The notes under the pieces were generated by a model. The model ran no database searches and was not told the origin of the DNA. It saw nothing but the letters and a program-made list of their open reading frames with translations. From Terriglobia bacterium (GTDB lineage Bacteria > Acidobacteriota > Terriglobia > Acidiferrales > UBA7541): DNA of 64,000 nucleotides. Location of the stretch: NCBI GenBank assembly GCA_020072785.1, contig JAIQGG010000006.1, forward strand, positions 168,493 through 232,492. The letters are read 5' to 3'. Made by a program: the position numbers and the translations under genes. Of the stretch, positions 40,677 to 49,404 are shown one piece after another; positions within the stretch are counted from its first letter, which is position 1; every line of letters starts with the position of its first letter.

Positions 40677-41828
40677 TCAGCGAGGCCGGGGAGTAGCGGA
40701 GGGCCGGGCCGGGGTGGCGGCTGCGAGTTCCGTGGCCAGGGCGTCCAGGCCGAGTTGCCGGTTGAGGTTGCGGCGGGCGCCGGCGGCCAGTTCGTCCATG
40801 CCGGCGATGGCGCGCTGGACCCAGGGGGCGTCCACGGCGCGGCTCAGGGCTTGCAGTTCGCGGGCCAACGCGGGATTGCGCAGCAGCGGCTGCTGCACCC
40901 CGGCGGTGAGCTCCAGGAGGTCGGTCAGGAGCATATAGAAGACCGCGAGCTGCTGGTCGAAGGAGGTCTCGCGGCTCTTGGCCAGGGCGGCGGTTTCCGC
41001 GAAGAGCTGGGCAAAGCCCTGGCCGCGCGCGGCGCATTCCAGAATGCGCAGGGCGTCGCGGCGCAGCTTCATTTCGACTTCCACATCCATGGCCATGGCC
41101 AGGCCGGGGCTGCCTTCGGAAAGCTGCGCGGCAAGCTTCAGGTCGGCGGGCGTGCATGCGGGCTGTTCGCCGGGAGGCAGCTTGCGCAGCAGCTCTTCGA
41201 CCTCGGAGGTCTCCAGCGGCGCAAAATGGAACTGCAGACAGCGCGAGACGATGGTCAACAGCAGCGCGGTGGGGGACGGCGCCAGGAGGATCAGGGTGGA
41301 AGACTCCGGCGGCTCTTCCAGGATTTTCAGGCAGACGTTGGCGACGTCCCAGCGCATGGTCTCTGCGCCGTCCAGGATGAACACCCTGCGCTTGCCCTGG
41401 GGCGCGAAGTAGGCGGCGCGCTGCATGGCGCGGATCTGCCCGATGCGCAGCATGGGCCGAGCCACCGGAGTGCGCAGACGCACGGGGTCCGGCACGAGGG
41501 CCCACACGTCGGGATGGGTCTGCAGGATGAGGGGCATGCGCTCGACCAGCGCAGCGTCGGCGCTTTCGCCGCGTTCGGTGAGCCCCTGGGCGATGAGCGG
41601 CTCGGGCTGCGCCAGCAGGCCGATGCGGCGGCAGGGATCGCATGCGCCGCAGAAATCATCGGTCATCCGCTCGCAGTTGGCGGCCTGCGCGAACATGCGC
41701 GCCAGGGTGAATTTGCCGAGGCCGCGCGGCCCGGTGAAAAGCAGCGCGTGGGGCACGCGTCCGGTGCGCAGGGCGCCGCGCAGGGCGGCCACGATGCGCG
41801 GGTTGCCATGAAAGTCGGAGAAGGGCAT
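40677..41828 (-). CDS. holB: DNA polymerase III subunit delta prime
   Basis: 383 residues. Clamp-loader AAA+ fold: HALLFTGPRGLGKFTLARMF, with the degenerate P-loop GPRGLGKF (33-40) usual for delta prime, a zinc module Cys52, Cys60, Cys63, Cys66 (DDFCGACDPC), ILDGAETMRWDVANVCLKIL, EEPPESSTLILLAPSP and the SRC sensor in TIVSRCLQF. It starts three bases after the tmk stop, the common tmk-holB pairing in bacteria. Ala/Pro-rich C-terminus. Confidence 0.9.
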   Translation of the reverse strand: MPFSDFHGNPRIVAALRGALRTGRVPHALLFTGPRGLGKFTLARMFAQAANCERMTDDFCGACDPCRRIGLLAQPEPLIAQGLTERGESADAALVERMPLILQTHPDVWALVPDPVRLRTPVARPMLRIGQIRAMQRAAYFAPQGKRRVFILDGAETMRWDVANVCLKILEEPPESSTLILLAPSPTALLLTIVSRCLQFHFAPLETSEVEELLRKLPPGEQPACTPADLKLAAQLSEGSPGLAMAMDVEVEMKLRRDALRILECAARGQGFAQLFAETAALAKSRETSFDQQLAVFYMLLTDLLELTAGVQQPLLRNPALARELQALSRAVDAPWVQRAIAGMDELAAGARRNLNRQLGLDALATELAAATPARPSATPRPR

Positions 41829-41831
41829 CGC

Positions 41832-42539
41832 TCAGCCTCGCTCCGCGGGGGCCGGGGCGGAGCCGAGGACGGGCTCGACCGCCGCGAGCACGTCGCGGGC
41901 AATCTCTTGCGGGGAGCGCATCGTGCCGCGCGCCGCGTCGATGCACTCGATGCACACCCAGCCGGGGCGCCGTGTCAGCTCGTCGTAGACGGCCGCGGCC
42001 TCTTCCAGGTGGCGAATGCTGGCCTCCTGGATATCGTGGCGCGCGGTGGTGTAGGCGCGTTCGGCCTTTTGGGCGATGAGAGTCTGTGCCTGGCGCGGCG
42101 GTACACGCAGGTAGATCACGCGGGCCTCGCGCGGCAGCGCATAGATGGTGTATTCCAGATGCTCGATCCAGGCGATGAAGGCATCGCGTCTCTCGCGCGG
42201 CGCGCGGGCGGTCTGGTGCGCCAGATTCGAGGCGATATAGCGGTCGGCAAGAACGACGGTACCCGCCGCCAGGGCCGCTTCGATGCGCGGGCGGGCCTCG
42301 AAGCGGTCGCCGGCATAGAGCAGCGCGGTGAAATGCGGGTCCACGGTTTCCAGGGGGCCGAATTCGCCGTTCAGGAACTGCGCGACCATCTGGCCGAACC
42401 ACGACTCGTACTGCGGAAAGCCCACGCGCACGACGGTGTGGCCGCGGGCCACGAGCGCCTTTTCCAGCAGCTCGACCTGCGTGCGCTTGCCGCTGCCGTC
42501 GATCCCCTCGACGGCGATGAGTTTGCCCGAATGGGACAT
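41832..42539 (-). CDS. tmk: Thymidylate kinase
   Basis: 235 residues from ATG 42539. It phosphorylates dTMP to dTDP. P-loop G12-IDGSGKR19 in VEGIDGSGKRTQVELLEKAL (Arg instead of the usual Thr after Lys), the DRY motif in VLADRYIASNLAHQ and the YLRVPPRQAQTLIAQKAER lid segment. It is about 25 residues longer than the E. coli enzyme. Heads the tmk-holB unit, with a promoter at 42556-42584 and a very short leader. Confidence 0.88.
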   Translation of the reverse strand: MSHSGKLIAVEGIDGSGKRTQVELLEKALVARGHTVVRVGFPQYESWFGQMVAQFLNGEFGPLETVDPHFTALLYAGDRFEARPRIEAALAAGTVVLADRYIASNLAHQTARAPRERRDAFIAWIEHLEYTIYALPREARVIYLRVPPRQAQTLIAQKAERAYTTARHDIQEASIRHLEEAAAVYDELTRRPGWVCIECIDAARGTMRSPQEIARDVLAAVEPVLGSAPAPAERG

Positions 42540-42555
42540 TGGCGAAGTCAGCGCC

Positions 42556-42584
42556 AGTCTAACCGCAGACGCGGGCCTCTGCAA
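42556..42584 (-). promoter_or_regulatory. Probable tmk-holB promoter
   Basis: Minus strand: -35 TTGCAG (complement of 42579-42584), 17-nt spacer, -10 TAGACT (complement of 42556-42561). The leader would be about 10 nt. Confidence 0.4.
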
Positions 42585-42593
42585 CGCCGCGCA

Positions 42594-42602
42594 TGTTAGG
42601 AT
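42594..42602 (+). promoter_or_regulatory. Extended -10 upstream of yggS
   Basis: TG-T-TAGGAT. It ends ten bases before ATG 42613, so the transcript would be leaderless or nearly so. Confidence 0.35.
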
Positions 42603-42612
42603 TCTGTCCGGG

Positions 42613-43317
42613 ATGAGCAGTCCTGCCATTGCCGAGAATCTGCGGGAGATCCGGGAGCGCATGGCGCGCGCGGCGGCCCGCGCGGGCCGCCGCGCAGAGG
42701 AGATTACGCTGATCGGGGTGTCGAAGACGCACGCCGCGGAAGCGATTCGCGAGGCCTTCGCCGCCGGGGTGCGCCACTTCGGGGAAAACCGCGTGCAGGA
42801 GTGGGAAGGGAAGCGCGGCGCCGTCCAGGATTTGCCGGCGACGTGGCACCTCATCGGCCACTTGCAGAGCAACAAGGCCGCGCGGGCCGCGCGGCTTTTT
42901 GATAGCGTGGACTCGCTGGACGATGCCGTTCTGGCGCTGCGGCTGGACCGGGCGCGGGCGGAAATGGCCGCCGCAAAGAAACTGCGCGTGCTCATCGAAG
43001 TGCGTGTCGCGCCGGAAGAGACCAAGAGCGGGGTTGCGGAGGCGGGACTTGGGGCGCTGGGAGAAAGGATTTGCGCGTTGCCGCAGCTCGATCTGGCCGG
43101 GCTAATGTGCATCCCGCCGTTCCTCGAGGATCCCGAGCAGGTGCGGCCGTATTTCCGGCGGCTGCGCGAACTGCGCGATGCTCTGGCGCAGCGGCTGGGG
43201 CGGCCGCTGGAGGCGCTGTCCATGGGCATGTCGCACGATTTTGAAGCGGCCATCGAAGAGGGGGCCACGGAAGTGCGCGTGGGCACGGCGCTCTTCGGCG
43301 AACGTCCAGGGACATAA
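42613..43317 (+). CDS. YggS-family pyridoxal phosphate homeostasis protein
   Basis: 234 residues from ATG 42613. PLP is bound by Lys38 in LIGVSKTHAAEAIREAF. HFGENRVQEWEGK, WHLIGHLQSNKA and SMGMSHDFEAAIEEGATEVR are family signatures, and FGER closes the protein. The family keeps cytosolic PLP levels balanced. It starts an apparent operon with a DUF167 gene, the classic yggS-yggU association. Confidence 0.9.
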   Translation: MSSPAIAENLREIRERMARAAARAGRRAEEITLIGVSKTHAAEAIREAFAAGVRHFGENRVQEWEGKRGAVQDLPATWHLIGHLQSNKAARAARLFDSVDSLDDAVLALRLDRARAEMAAAKKLRVLIEVRVAPEETKSGVAEAGLGALGERICALPQLDLAGLMCIPPFLEDPEQVRPYFRRLRELRDALAQRLGRPLEALSMGMSHDFEAAIEEGATEVRVGTALFGERPGT

Positions 43318-43330
43318 GGAGAGTGGCCGC

Positions 43331-43624
43331 TTGCTTGACATTCGCCAACGCGATGGAAGCGTCACCTTGTCCGTGCGGGTGCAGCCGCGCGCCAGCAAGG
43401 ACGAGATTGCCGGGGTGATGGGCGAGGCCCTGAAGGTGCGGCTGCAAGCGCCGGCGCTGGAGGACCGCGCCAACGAGGCGCTGTGCGAATTCCTGGCGCG
43501 GCTTTTGAAAACGCCCAAGTCGGCTGTTAGAATCGTGAGTGGAGCGCGCAGCCGCACGAAGCGCGTGGAAATCCGCGGGGTGACGCCGCAGCAGGTGCTG
43601 GCGCTGCTGGTGCACGAGGCCTAG
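43331..43624 (+). CDS. DUF167/YggU-family protein
   Basis: 97 residues from TTG 43331, seven bases after AAGGAGAG; other starts would lie inside yggS. The single domain shows LSVRVQPRASKDEIAGVMGE, ALKVRLQAPALEDRANEALC and SGARSRTKRVEIRG, typical of this small conserved family with no assigned activity. Starts 13 bases after yggS. Confidence 0.8.
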   Translation: MLDIRQRDGSVTLSVRVQPRASKDEIAGVMGEALKVRLQAPALEDRANEALCEFLARLLKTPKSAVRIVSGARSRTKRVEIRGVTPQQVLALLVHEA

Positions 43625-43675
43625 GAAGCTGCTGGAAGAAAAATCTCAGGGTTGTCATTTGGAGCTACCGCGACC

Positions 43676-44860
43676 ATGACTGCCGACCTATCCGCGATCC
43701 AGAGTGACCTGCGGGCCGCCAAGCTCGACGGGTGGCTGTTCTACGATTTTCGGGGGCGCGATCCCATCGCGCAGCGCATTCTGCAGTTGCCCGAGGGCAT
43801 GCGCACGCGCCGCTGGTTCTACTACGTGCCGGCCAAGGGCCGCCCGCGCAAGCTGGTGCACCGCATCGAGCAGGCTTCGCTGGCCGCGCTGCCCGGAGAG
43901 ACGCTGTACTACGCGGCGCAGGAGGAGCTGCAGAAGAATCTGCGCAAGCTGCTGGGGCGGGGCGGGCGCACCGCCATGCAGTACTCGCCGAAAAACGCCA
44001 TTCCCTACGTCTCCATGGTGGACGCCGGCACGATCGAGCTGGTGCGCGGCGCCGGGGCCAAGGTGGTCAGCTCGGCGGACCTGGTGCAGAAGTACGAAGC
44101 CTGCTGGAGCGCCGCGCAGCTGGAGTCGCACCTGGCGGCCGGCCGCGAGATCGACCGCATCGTGCGGGAAGCCTTTGCCTATGTGACGCGGTGCGTGCGC
44201 GAGAAGAGAACCATCACGGAATACGACCTGAAGCTGTGGTTTCTGGCGCAGTTCGATGCCGCCGGCCTCACTGCCGACCAGGGGCCGGACATCGCGGTGA
44301 ATGCGAATGCCAGCGACCCGCACTACGGACCCGGGCCTGAGAATTCCTCGCCAATCCGCGAAGGAGATCTGCTCCTTCTGGACATCTGGGGGAAGCAGAA
44401 GAAGCCGGGAAGCGTCTATTACGACATCACCTGGACGGGTTACTTGGGCGTGAAGGTGCCGGAAAAGTACGCCAAGATTTTCAACATTGTACGCGCCGCG
44501 CGGGACCGAGCCGTGGAATTTGTGCGCAAAGGATTGGCCGCGGGGAAGCCGCCCGAGGGCTGGCAGGTGGACAAGATTGCGCGCGGGGTGATCGAAAAGG
44601 CCGGGTACGGCAAATATTTCTTTCATCGCACGGGGCACAGCATCGGGGAAGAAGTGCACGGCAATGGCGCGAACATAGATGGCTGGGAGACGCACGACGT
44701 CCGGCACCTGATCCCGCGCACTTGCTTCTCGATCGAGCCGGGAATCTACCTTCCGGAATTTGGAATTCGCAGCGAAATCAACGTTTACGTGACGGAGCGC
44801 GAAGCGCGCGTCACCGGCGCGGTGCAGACGGAACTGCCCGCGCTGCTGGCGGAGCGATGA
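43676..44860 (+). CDS. M24-family aminopeptidase (Xaa-Pro type)
   Basis: 394 residues. An N-terminal creatinase-like domain (1-145, LDGWLFYDFRGRDPIAQRIL) precedes the pita-bread domain. Metal ligands are visible as Asp in LLLLDIWGK, Asp in YYDITWTGY, His in FHRTGHSIGEEVHG, Glu in CFSIEPGIYLP and Glu in IRSEINVYV. Such enzymes remove N-terminal residues before proline, or act on small substrates. No signal peptide, so cytoplasmic. The ATG overlaps nothing upstream; its stop overlaps the next gene (ATGA). Confidence 0.87.
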   Translation: MTADLSAIQSDLRAAKLDGWLFYDFRGRDPIAQRILQLPEGMRTRRWFYYVPAKGRPRKLVHRIEQASLAALPGETLYYAAQEELQKNLRKLLGRGGRTAMQYSPKNAIPYVSMVDAGTIELVRGAGAKVVSSADLVQKYEACWSAAQLESHLAAGREIDRIVREAFAYVTRCVREKRTITEYDLKLWFLAQFDAAGLTADQGPDIAVNANASDPHYGPGPENSSPIREGDLLLLDIWGKQKKPGSVYYDITWTGYLGVKVPEKYAKIFNIVRAARDRAVEFVRKGLAAGKPPEGWQVDKIARGVIEKAGYGKYFFHRTGHSIGEEVHGNGANIDGWETHDVRHLIPRTCFSIEPGIYLPEFGIRSEINVYVTEREARVTGAVQTELPALLAER

Positions 44861-45276
44861 CCGAAACCAACATGCCGAACAACGGAGATTTTCTCGCCCA
44901 TTCGAAGCGCGAAGGCTACGCCCTGGCCCTGGCCGTGGCCGGGTGGGCGGTGCCCGGCCTGGGCCACGCATTGCAGCGCATGTGGGGCCGCGCGCTGACC
45001 TTTTTTCTCTGTGTGGGGCTGCTGGTGGTCGTAGGGGCGCGCGCGCGGGGCAACGTCTTCACAGCGGGGCCCGGCGACGCCTTCGACACCCTCGGGTATG
45101 TCGCGGACCTGGGCACCGGAAGCTTCTATCTGGTGGCGCGCGACATGGAAACGGACGGTGCGGATGTTTCGCGTTCCGGGGGAGATTACGGTACGCGTTT
45201 TCTGGCCACTGCCGGCGTGCTGAACCTGTTGGCGGCGCTGCACGCCTACGAAACCGCGCGCGGACGAAAGGCCTGA
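44857..45276 (+). CDS. Small integral membrane protein, unknown function
   Basis: 139 residues, translationally coupled to the M24 peptidase (ATGA). Helices lie at about 24-42 (LALAVAGWAVPGLGHALQRM), 47-60 (LTFFLCVGLLVVVGA) and near the end (TRFLATAGVLNLLAALHAYE). The WAVPGLGHALQRMWGRA segment resembles the start of TM2-type small membrane proteins. Probably in the inner membrane; no enzyme motif. Confidence 0.65.
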   Translation: MTETNMPNNGDFLAHSKREGYALALAVAGWAVPGLGHALQRMWGRALTFFLCVGLLVVVGARARGNVFTAGPGDAFDTLGYVADLGTGSFYLVARDMETDGADVSRSGGDYGTRFLATAGVLNLLAALHAYETARGRKA

Positions 45277-45288
45277 CGGAATTCCCCC

Positions 45289-45465
45289 ATGACACTCACA
45301 CACCTGCACGGCATGCTGCTGTTCGCGCTAATCGTTTCGGTGGCCTTCGGCTTTCTCAGCCGGCGGCGCCCGCTGGACCGCGTGAAGTACATCGTGTGGT
45401 CGCTCTTCCTGTTTCTGCTGGTGGGCATCGGCATCGGCTGGGCCATGTATCCCTTCTCCCGGTGA
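45289..45465 (+). CDS. 58-residue two-helix membrane protein
   Basis: ATG 45289 to TGA 45463-45465, 12 bases after the previous gene. Reads MTLTHLHGMLLFALIVSVAF as helix 1, a positive loop (SRRRPLDRVKY), then a second helix VWSLFLFLLVGIGIGWAMYP. The clean helix-loop-helix pattern, the positive-inside loop and the tight spacing support a real gene. It probably completes an operon with the M24 peptidase and the preceding membrane protein. Function unknown. Confidence 0.6.
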   Translation: MTLTHLHGMLLFALIVSVAFGFLSRRRPLDRVKYIVWSLFLFLLVGIGIGWAMYPFSR

Positions 45466-45513
45466 ATTGCCGCGCAACCGAGGAAACGCAGGAATTGCGC
45501 GTGGCTGCGCGAA

Positions 45514-45543
45514 TTGACAGAAATTTTCCGCGAATGCTACAGT
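45514..45543 (+). promoter_or_regulatory. Promoter of tRNA-Thr
   Basis: Consensus -35 TTGACA at 45514-45519, 18-nt spacer, extended -10 TG-C-TACAGT (core 45538-45543). The start would lie just before the tRNA at 45555. Confidence 0.7.
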
Positions 45544-45554
45544 GGATTGGTTCA

Positions 45555-45629
45555 GCCGAGGTAGCTCAGTGGTAGAGCAGCCGATTCGTAATCGGCAGGT
45601 CCGGGGTTCAAATCCCCGCCTCGGCTCCA
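45555..45629 (+). tRNA. tRNA-Thr (anticodon CGU)
   Basis: 75 nt including an encoded CCA. The acceptor GCCGAGG pairs with CCTCGGC, the D stem is GCTC/GAGC, the anticodon stem GCCGA/TCGGC encloses loop TTCGTAA with anticodon CGT (decodes ACG), and the T arm is CGGGG-TTCAAAT-CCCCG. A T run follows 3 bases downstream. The rest up to 45727 is empty. Confidence 0.96.
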
Positions 45630-45727
45630 GATTTTTTCTAACTTACTTCTTTTCAATCAGTTATCTCATCCAATTTTGTACCCGCTAAAAACTCAGGGTT
45701 CCGAGAGAGGCGGCGGCCGCCTTCGTC

Positions 45728-47989
45728 CTAGTCTTGCGCGCCGATTACGGCCTGGCCGAGGGCAAGGCCGCCATCGTTGGGCGGGACAATTCTGTGGGTC
45801 AGCACTTCGAAATCAGCCTGGAGGAGGCGAGCCTTTGTTAGCTGGAGGAGGAGCACATTTTGAAAGACTCCTCCGGTGAGAGCGACGCGCTGAATTCCGG
45901 TTTCTCCGCGCAAGCGGTTGCAGACGCTAACGGCGCAATCCGCGACGGCGGTGTGAAATCGCGCGGAGATCACGGCCGGCGGAATCCCGCCCAGCAGTTC
46001 ACGGACGATGGACCGGAGAACCGGGGAGGAGTCCATCCCGATCTCCCCTTCGCCGGACAGGGCAAACTGGTAGCCCTCCACGGGCTGCGATTCCGCGCGC
46101 ATTTCGAGTTCGATGGCGGCCTGAGCTTCGTAGGATGCGAAGTGGCAGATTCCAAGCAGCGAGGCCACGGCGTCGAAGAGACGTCCCATGCTGCTGGTCT
46201 GGGCGCAGTGGAATCCCGTCTCCATCTGCCGTTGCAGGACGGCGAGTTCCTGCACGGAAGCGGCGGCCACGCAAGGCAGCTCCGGGAGCCAGGGGATTCC
46301 GGCGGCGTGCAGGTGCGCGAGAGCGATGCGGTAAGGACGTTTCACAGCGGCGTCGCCGCCCGGGAGCGGCACATAGTTCAGGTGTGCCGCCCGGCGGAAG
46401 GAAGAATAGTCCGCGAGGAGAATCTCGCCGCCCCAGATCGCGCCATCGGTGCCGTAACCGGTGCCGTCGAAAGACACCCCGATGACCGGTTGCGAACCAT
46501 CCAAGCCGTGCTCGGCCATCAGGGAGGCGACGTGGGCGTGATGATGCTGGACCTGCAGGAGCGGAATCCCATGCTCTTCCGAAAATTTCGTGGCCCAGCG
46601 CGTGGACAAATATCCAGGGTGGAGGTCGCAAATCACACGCTGCGGCGTGCAGCGAAAGAGGGACTGCAAATGGGAAAGGCTGCGCTCGAAGGCTTGCTGT
46701 GTTTCCAGGTTTTCCATGTCGCCGATGTGCGGGCTCAGGTAGGCGTAGCGGCCTTTTGTCAGGCAGAAGGTGGATTTCAACTCCCCGCCGACAGCCAGCA
46801 CGGCCTCTGCGCTCCGGGGGAGCCGCACCGGCAACGGAGCATAGCCCCGAGCCCGCCGCAGCGGCAGCTCGCGGCCCTCGTGGATGCGGGTGACGGAGTC
46901 GTCGCAGACCACGTGAATTTCGCGGTTGTGGAGGAGGAAGAGATCGGCGAGTGGGGAGAGGCGCTGGATGGCTTCCTCGTTGACTCTGCAAATCGGCTCA
47001 TCGCTCAGGTTGCCGGAAGTCATGACCAGGGGCCGGTCCGTGAGCAGGAGATGATGGAGCGGAGAGTAAGGCAGCAGGAAGCCAAGAAGAGCAGTGCCGG
47101 GAGCCACAAAGGGGGATAGAGGGGTGCTTTCCTTCCGACGCAAGAGGAGGATGGGCCGTTCGCGGCTGGTCAGAAGGGCCGCTTCCTCTTCGCTGACTTC
47201 CGCGAATTGGCTAACCTGCTCCAGATCGCGAGCCATGACGGCGAAGGGCTTGTCGCCGCGGCCCTTGCGGGAGCGCAATTCGCCGACGGCGTCCGAATTA
47301 GTGGCATCACAGGCCAGGTGGAATCCGCCGATGCCCTTGATGGCGACGATGCGGCCGGCGGCGAGGGCCTGGCGGACGGCCTCCAGTGCGGCTGGCCCCA
47401 CCTGGTTTCCGGGATGCAGCCACACGTGGGGACCGCAGACGGGACAGGCGTTGGGCTGGGCATGATAGCGGCGATTGAGCGGGTCCCGATATTCCGCGGC
47501 ACAGGCGGGGCACATCGGAAAGGAAGCCATGGTGGTGAGGGGGCGGTCATAAGGGATGTCCCGAATAATGGTGAAGCGGGGACCGCAGTTTGTGCAATTG
47601 ATGAAAGGATAGAGATAGCGGCGGTCAGCGGGGTCGAACAACTCCTGCAAACAATCCGGACAGGTGGCCACGTCGGGGGAGACGGGGGTGCTCGGCCCCG
47701 TCTGCGCCGTACTCTCGTGAATCTCGAAAGAAGAGCTGCCTTGGGGTGCGACGGATTGGACGTGGACGGAATCGATGTGGGCCAAGGGCGGGAGTTGCGA
47801 CTGCAGATCGGAGTGAAACTGTCGTAGAGCGTCGGGCTGGCCCTCGACCTCGATGTGGACTCCGTCGGAGCGATTGGCCACAAAGCCACACAAACGGTGG
47901 CGAGACGCGAGGGTGTAGATGAAGGGGCGAAAGCCGACTCCCTGCACCACCCCCTGCACCAGCAGCCGCCAGCGCGCCATGTCGTTCAT
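45728..47989 (-). CDS. hypF: Carbamoyltransferase HypF (hydrogenase maturation), orphan
   Basis: 753 residues from ATG 47989 (or 47980). Domains: acylphosphatase at the N-terminus (LLVQGVVQGVGFRPFIYTLA), two zinc fingers with Cys110, 113, 132, 135 and Cys160, 163, 182, 185, a YrdC-like domain (AGRIVAIKGIGGFHLACDAT, PLVMTSGNLSDEPIC) and a Kae1-like domain (VQHHHAHVASLMAEH, VSFDGTGYGTDGAIWGGE, LTGGVFQNVLL). HypF converts carbamoyl phosphate to carbamoyl-AMP for the CN ligands of NiFe hydrogenase. No hypA-E or hydrogenase structural genes lie within 16 kb downstream or 45 kb upstream. A long in-frame extension upstream is low-complexity and rejected. Confidence 0.92.
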   Translation of the reverse strand: MNDMARWRLLVQGVVQGVGFRPFIYTLASRHRLCGFVANRSDGVHIEVEGQPDALRQFHSDLQSQLPPLAHIDSVHVQSVAPQGSSSFEIHESTAQTGPSTPVSPDVATCPDCLQELFDPADRRYLYPFINCTNCGPRFTIIRDIPYDRPLTTMASFPMCPACAAEYRDPLNRRYHAQPNACPVCGPHVWLHPGNQVGPAALEAVRQALAAGRIVAIKGIGGFHLACDATNSDAVGELRSRKGRGDKPFAVMARDLEQVSQFAEVSEEEAALLTSRERPILLLRRKESTPLSPFVAPGTALLGFLLPYSPLHHLLLTDRPLVMTSGNLSDEPICRVNEEAIQRLSPLADLFLLHNREIHVVCDDSVTRIHEGRELPLRRARGYAPLPVRLPRSAEAVLAVGGELKSTFCLTKGRYAYLSPHIGDMENLETQQAFERSLSHLQSLFRCTPQRVICDLHPGYLSTRWATKFSEEHGIPLLQVQHHHAHVASLMAEHGLDGSQPVIGVSFDGTGYGTDGAIWGGEILLADYSSFRRAAHLNYVPLPGGDAAVKRPYRIALAHLHAAGIPWLPELPCVAAASVQELAVLQRQMETGFHCAQTSSMGRLFDAVASLLGICHFASYEAQAAIELEMRAESQPVEGYQFALSGEGEIGMDSSPVLRSIVRELLGGIPPAVISARFHTAVADCAVSVCNRLRGETGIQRVALTGGVFQNVLLLQLTKARLLQADFEVLTHRIVPPNDGGLALGQAVIGAQD

Positions 47990-48087
47990 GGATGAGGGGC
48001 CATAGTAAGCCGCAGATAGAGCAAGTTCATGCCACAAAACTGGAGACTTGCCTTGGTCATGCTCAGGTCCTAAAGGAGGATTGTGCC

Positions 48088-48249
48088 ATGGCGCCCAATA
48101 CTCCTGCACCGCTTTCTCCCCAGAAGCAACTGCAGGCACGGCGAAATGATGGCTGGATTTCTGCGGCGCGGGAGTCCGGGATTCCGAATCCCCGCCTGGG
48201 CTCCCTTGCAATTCCCGCCGCAGCCGGCGGGTATAACTCACCCACTTAA
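48088..48249 (+). CDS. Possible 53-residue small protein
   Basis: ATG 48088 is preceded, at eight bases, by AAAGGAGGA, one of the best ribosome sites of the window. The peptide begins MAPNTPAPLSPQKQLQARRN and contains no recognisable domain. It lies in the otherwise empty gap between hypF and the exported protein, both on the opposite strand, and its last bases overlap the end of the latter. May be chance. Confidence 0.3.
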   Translation: MAPNTPAPLSPQKQLQARRNDGWISAARESGIPNPRLGSLAIPAAAGGYNSPT

Positions 48250-49376
48250 CTGCGCGGATTCCAACTGGCGTAGAAGTCGTTGGAGTCGATGGGCTTGCTG
48301 TTGATGCCGAGCTGCAGGATCTGCATCTGGCTGGCGCGGTCGAAGACTTTGCCGGGGAAGAAGAACTTGGTGAGCATGCGCACGCCCCCGAAGGCCACGC
48401 CGAAGACGATGGCCACAACTAGGATGACGCCGGTGCCCAGGATAGTGTTGACGACCATGACCGGCCAGGGCGCATCGGTAAGAGTCTGCGATTTTTCGTT
48501 CCAGGTGACATTCGTTTCATAGCGCACGGCGTCGAGAAGGGCTTGCGAGCCACGCGGGACGCCTGCTGCGGGGGCCAGAACCAGCGAGAGCAGGGAACCC
48601 TTGCGCCGCAGAGGCAGCTCCGCCGGCGGCGCCACGGAGCGCAAAGCGGTTTCGATGTGCTTCTGGTGGAGTCCCGCGGCTTGTGGCGTGGGGTATTCGA
48701 ACAGCAGCACCAGGGACTCTTCGCGGCCGAGGCGGTAGCGGGCCAGCATGACCTCCGCGCCGGAAGCGAACCCGGCCTTGTCCGCAAGCGCCGCGATCTC
48801 GGGTTTCCCGAGAGCCACGGCCTCGGCGCGGAGCCCCGCCGGGCCAAGGAAATACTTTTCCGTACCGCTGAGCTTGCCGCGCAACGGGAGATAGGTGCGA
48901 ATGGGAGGCAGCGGAGTCTTGTCGGCGGTGCGCGCGAGAGTGGCCGCCAGCGCGCGCAGATCGGCGAGCGAGGCGCCAGCGAGCCCGCGGGCTTCCAGGA
49001 GCGAAGCGCCGGAAAGGATCAGCGCGGTGTCGCGGCTCACCGCAGCGTACTCCGCCAGATCGGAATCCGCCATCTCCGGGGTGCGCAGATAGGTGAAGGC
49101 GGCGTAAGCGCCGCTCGGATCGTGCAGTTGGTAAAGGGTCAGGGTCAGCGTGCGTCCGCTGCTGGCATAGGCACGGCGGGTCACGCCGTCCAGCCCGGCT
49201 TCCTGCAGGACAGCCACGGCTTCGCCCGAGGGCTTGCCGGGAGCATCCACGGCGGTCTTTACCGCGGGTGCCGAGGAACTCCAGCCCCCGAAATGGTCGG
49301 GCAGGCCCTGCTGGGCGCGGAGAGCCGGGGCCAGGCAGAGGCCGAGAAGAAACACGAAGATAAGAGCGCGACGCAT
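48246..49376 (-). CDS. Exported protein with C-terminal membrane anchor, unknown function
   Basis: 376 residues from ATG 49376. Residues 1-21 form a signal peptide (MRRALIFVFLLGLCLAPALR, cut near AQQG). The soluble part is mostly alpha/beta (LTLTLYQLHDPSGAYAAFTY, GREESLVLLFEYPTPQAAG) and a membrane helix near residue 320 (MVVNTILGTGVILVVAIVFG) precedes a cytoplasmic tail. Repeated occurrence of similar exported proteins in Acidobacteriota is a recollection only. Its start lies 28 bases behind the amidase gene stop, so both may share a transcript. Confidence 0.6.
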   Translation of the reverse strand: MRRALIFVFLLGLCLAPALRAQQGLPDHFGGWSSSAPAVKTAVDAPGKPSGEAVAVLQEAGLDGVTRRAYASSGRTLTLTLYQLHDPSGAYAAFTYLRTPEMADSDLAEYAAVSRDTALILSGASLLEARGLAGASLADLRALAATLARTADKTPLPPIRTYLPLRGKLSGTEKYFLGPAGLRAEAVALGKPEIAALADKAGFASGAEVMLARYRLGREESLVLLFEYPTPQAAGLHQKHIETALRSVAPPAELPLRRKGSLLSLVLAPAAGVPRGSQALLDAVRYETNVTWNEKSQTLTDAPWPVMVVNTILGTGVILVVAIVFGVAFGGVRMLTKFFFPGKVFDRASQMQILQLGINSKPIDSNDFYASWNPRS

Positions 49377-49404
49377 GGGTACAGTTATATTAGACACTAA
49401 CAGA

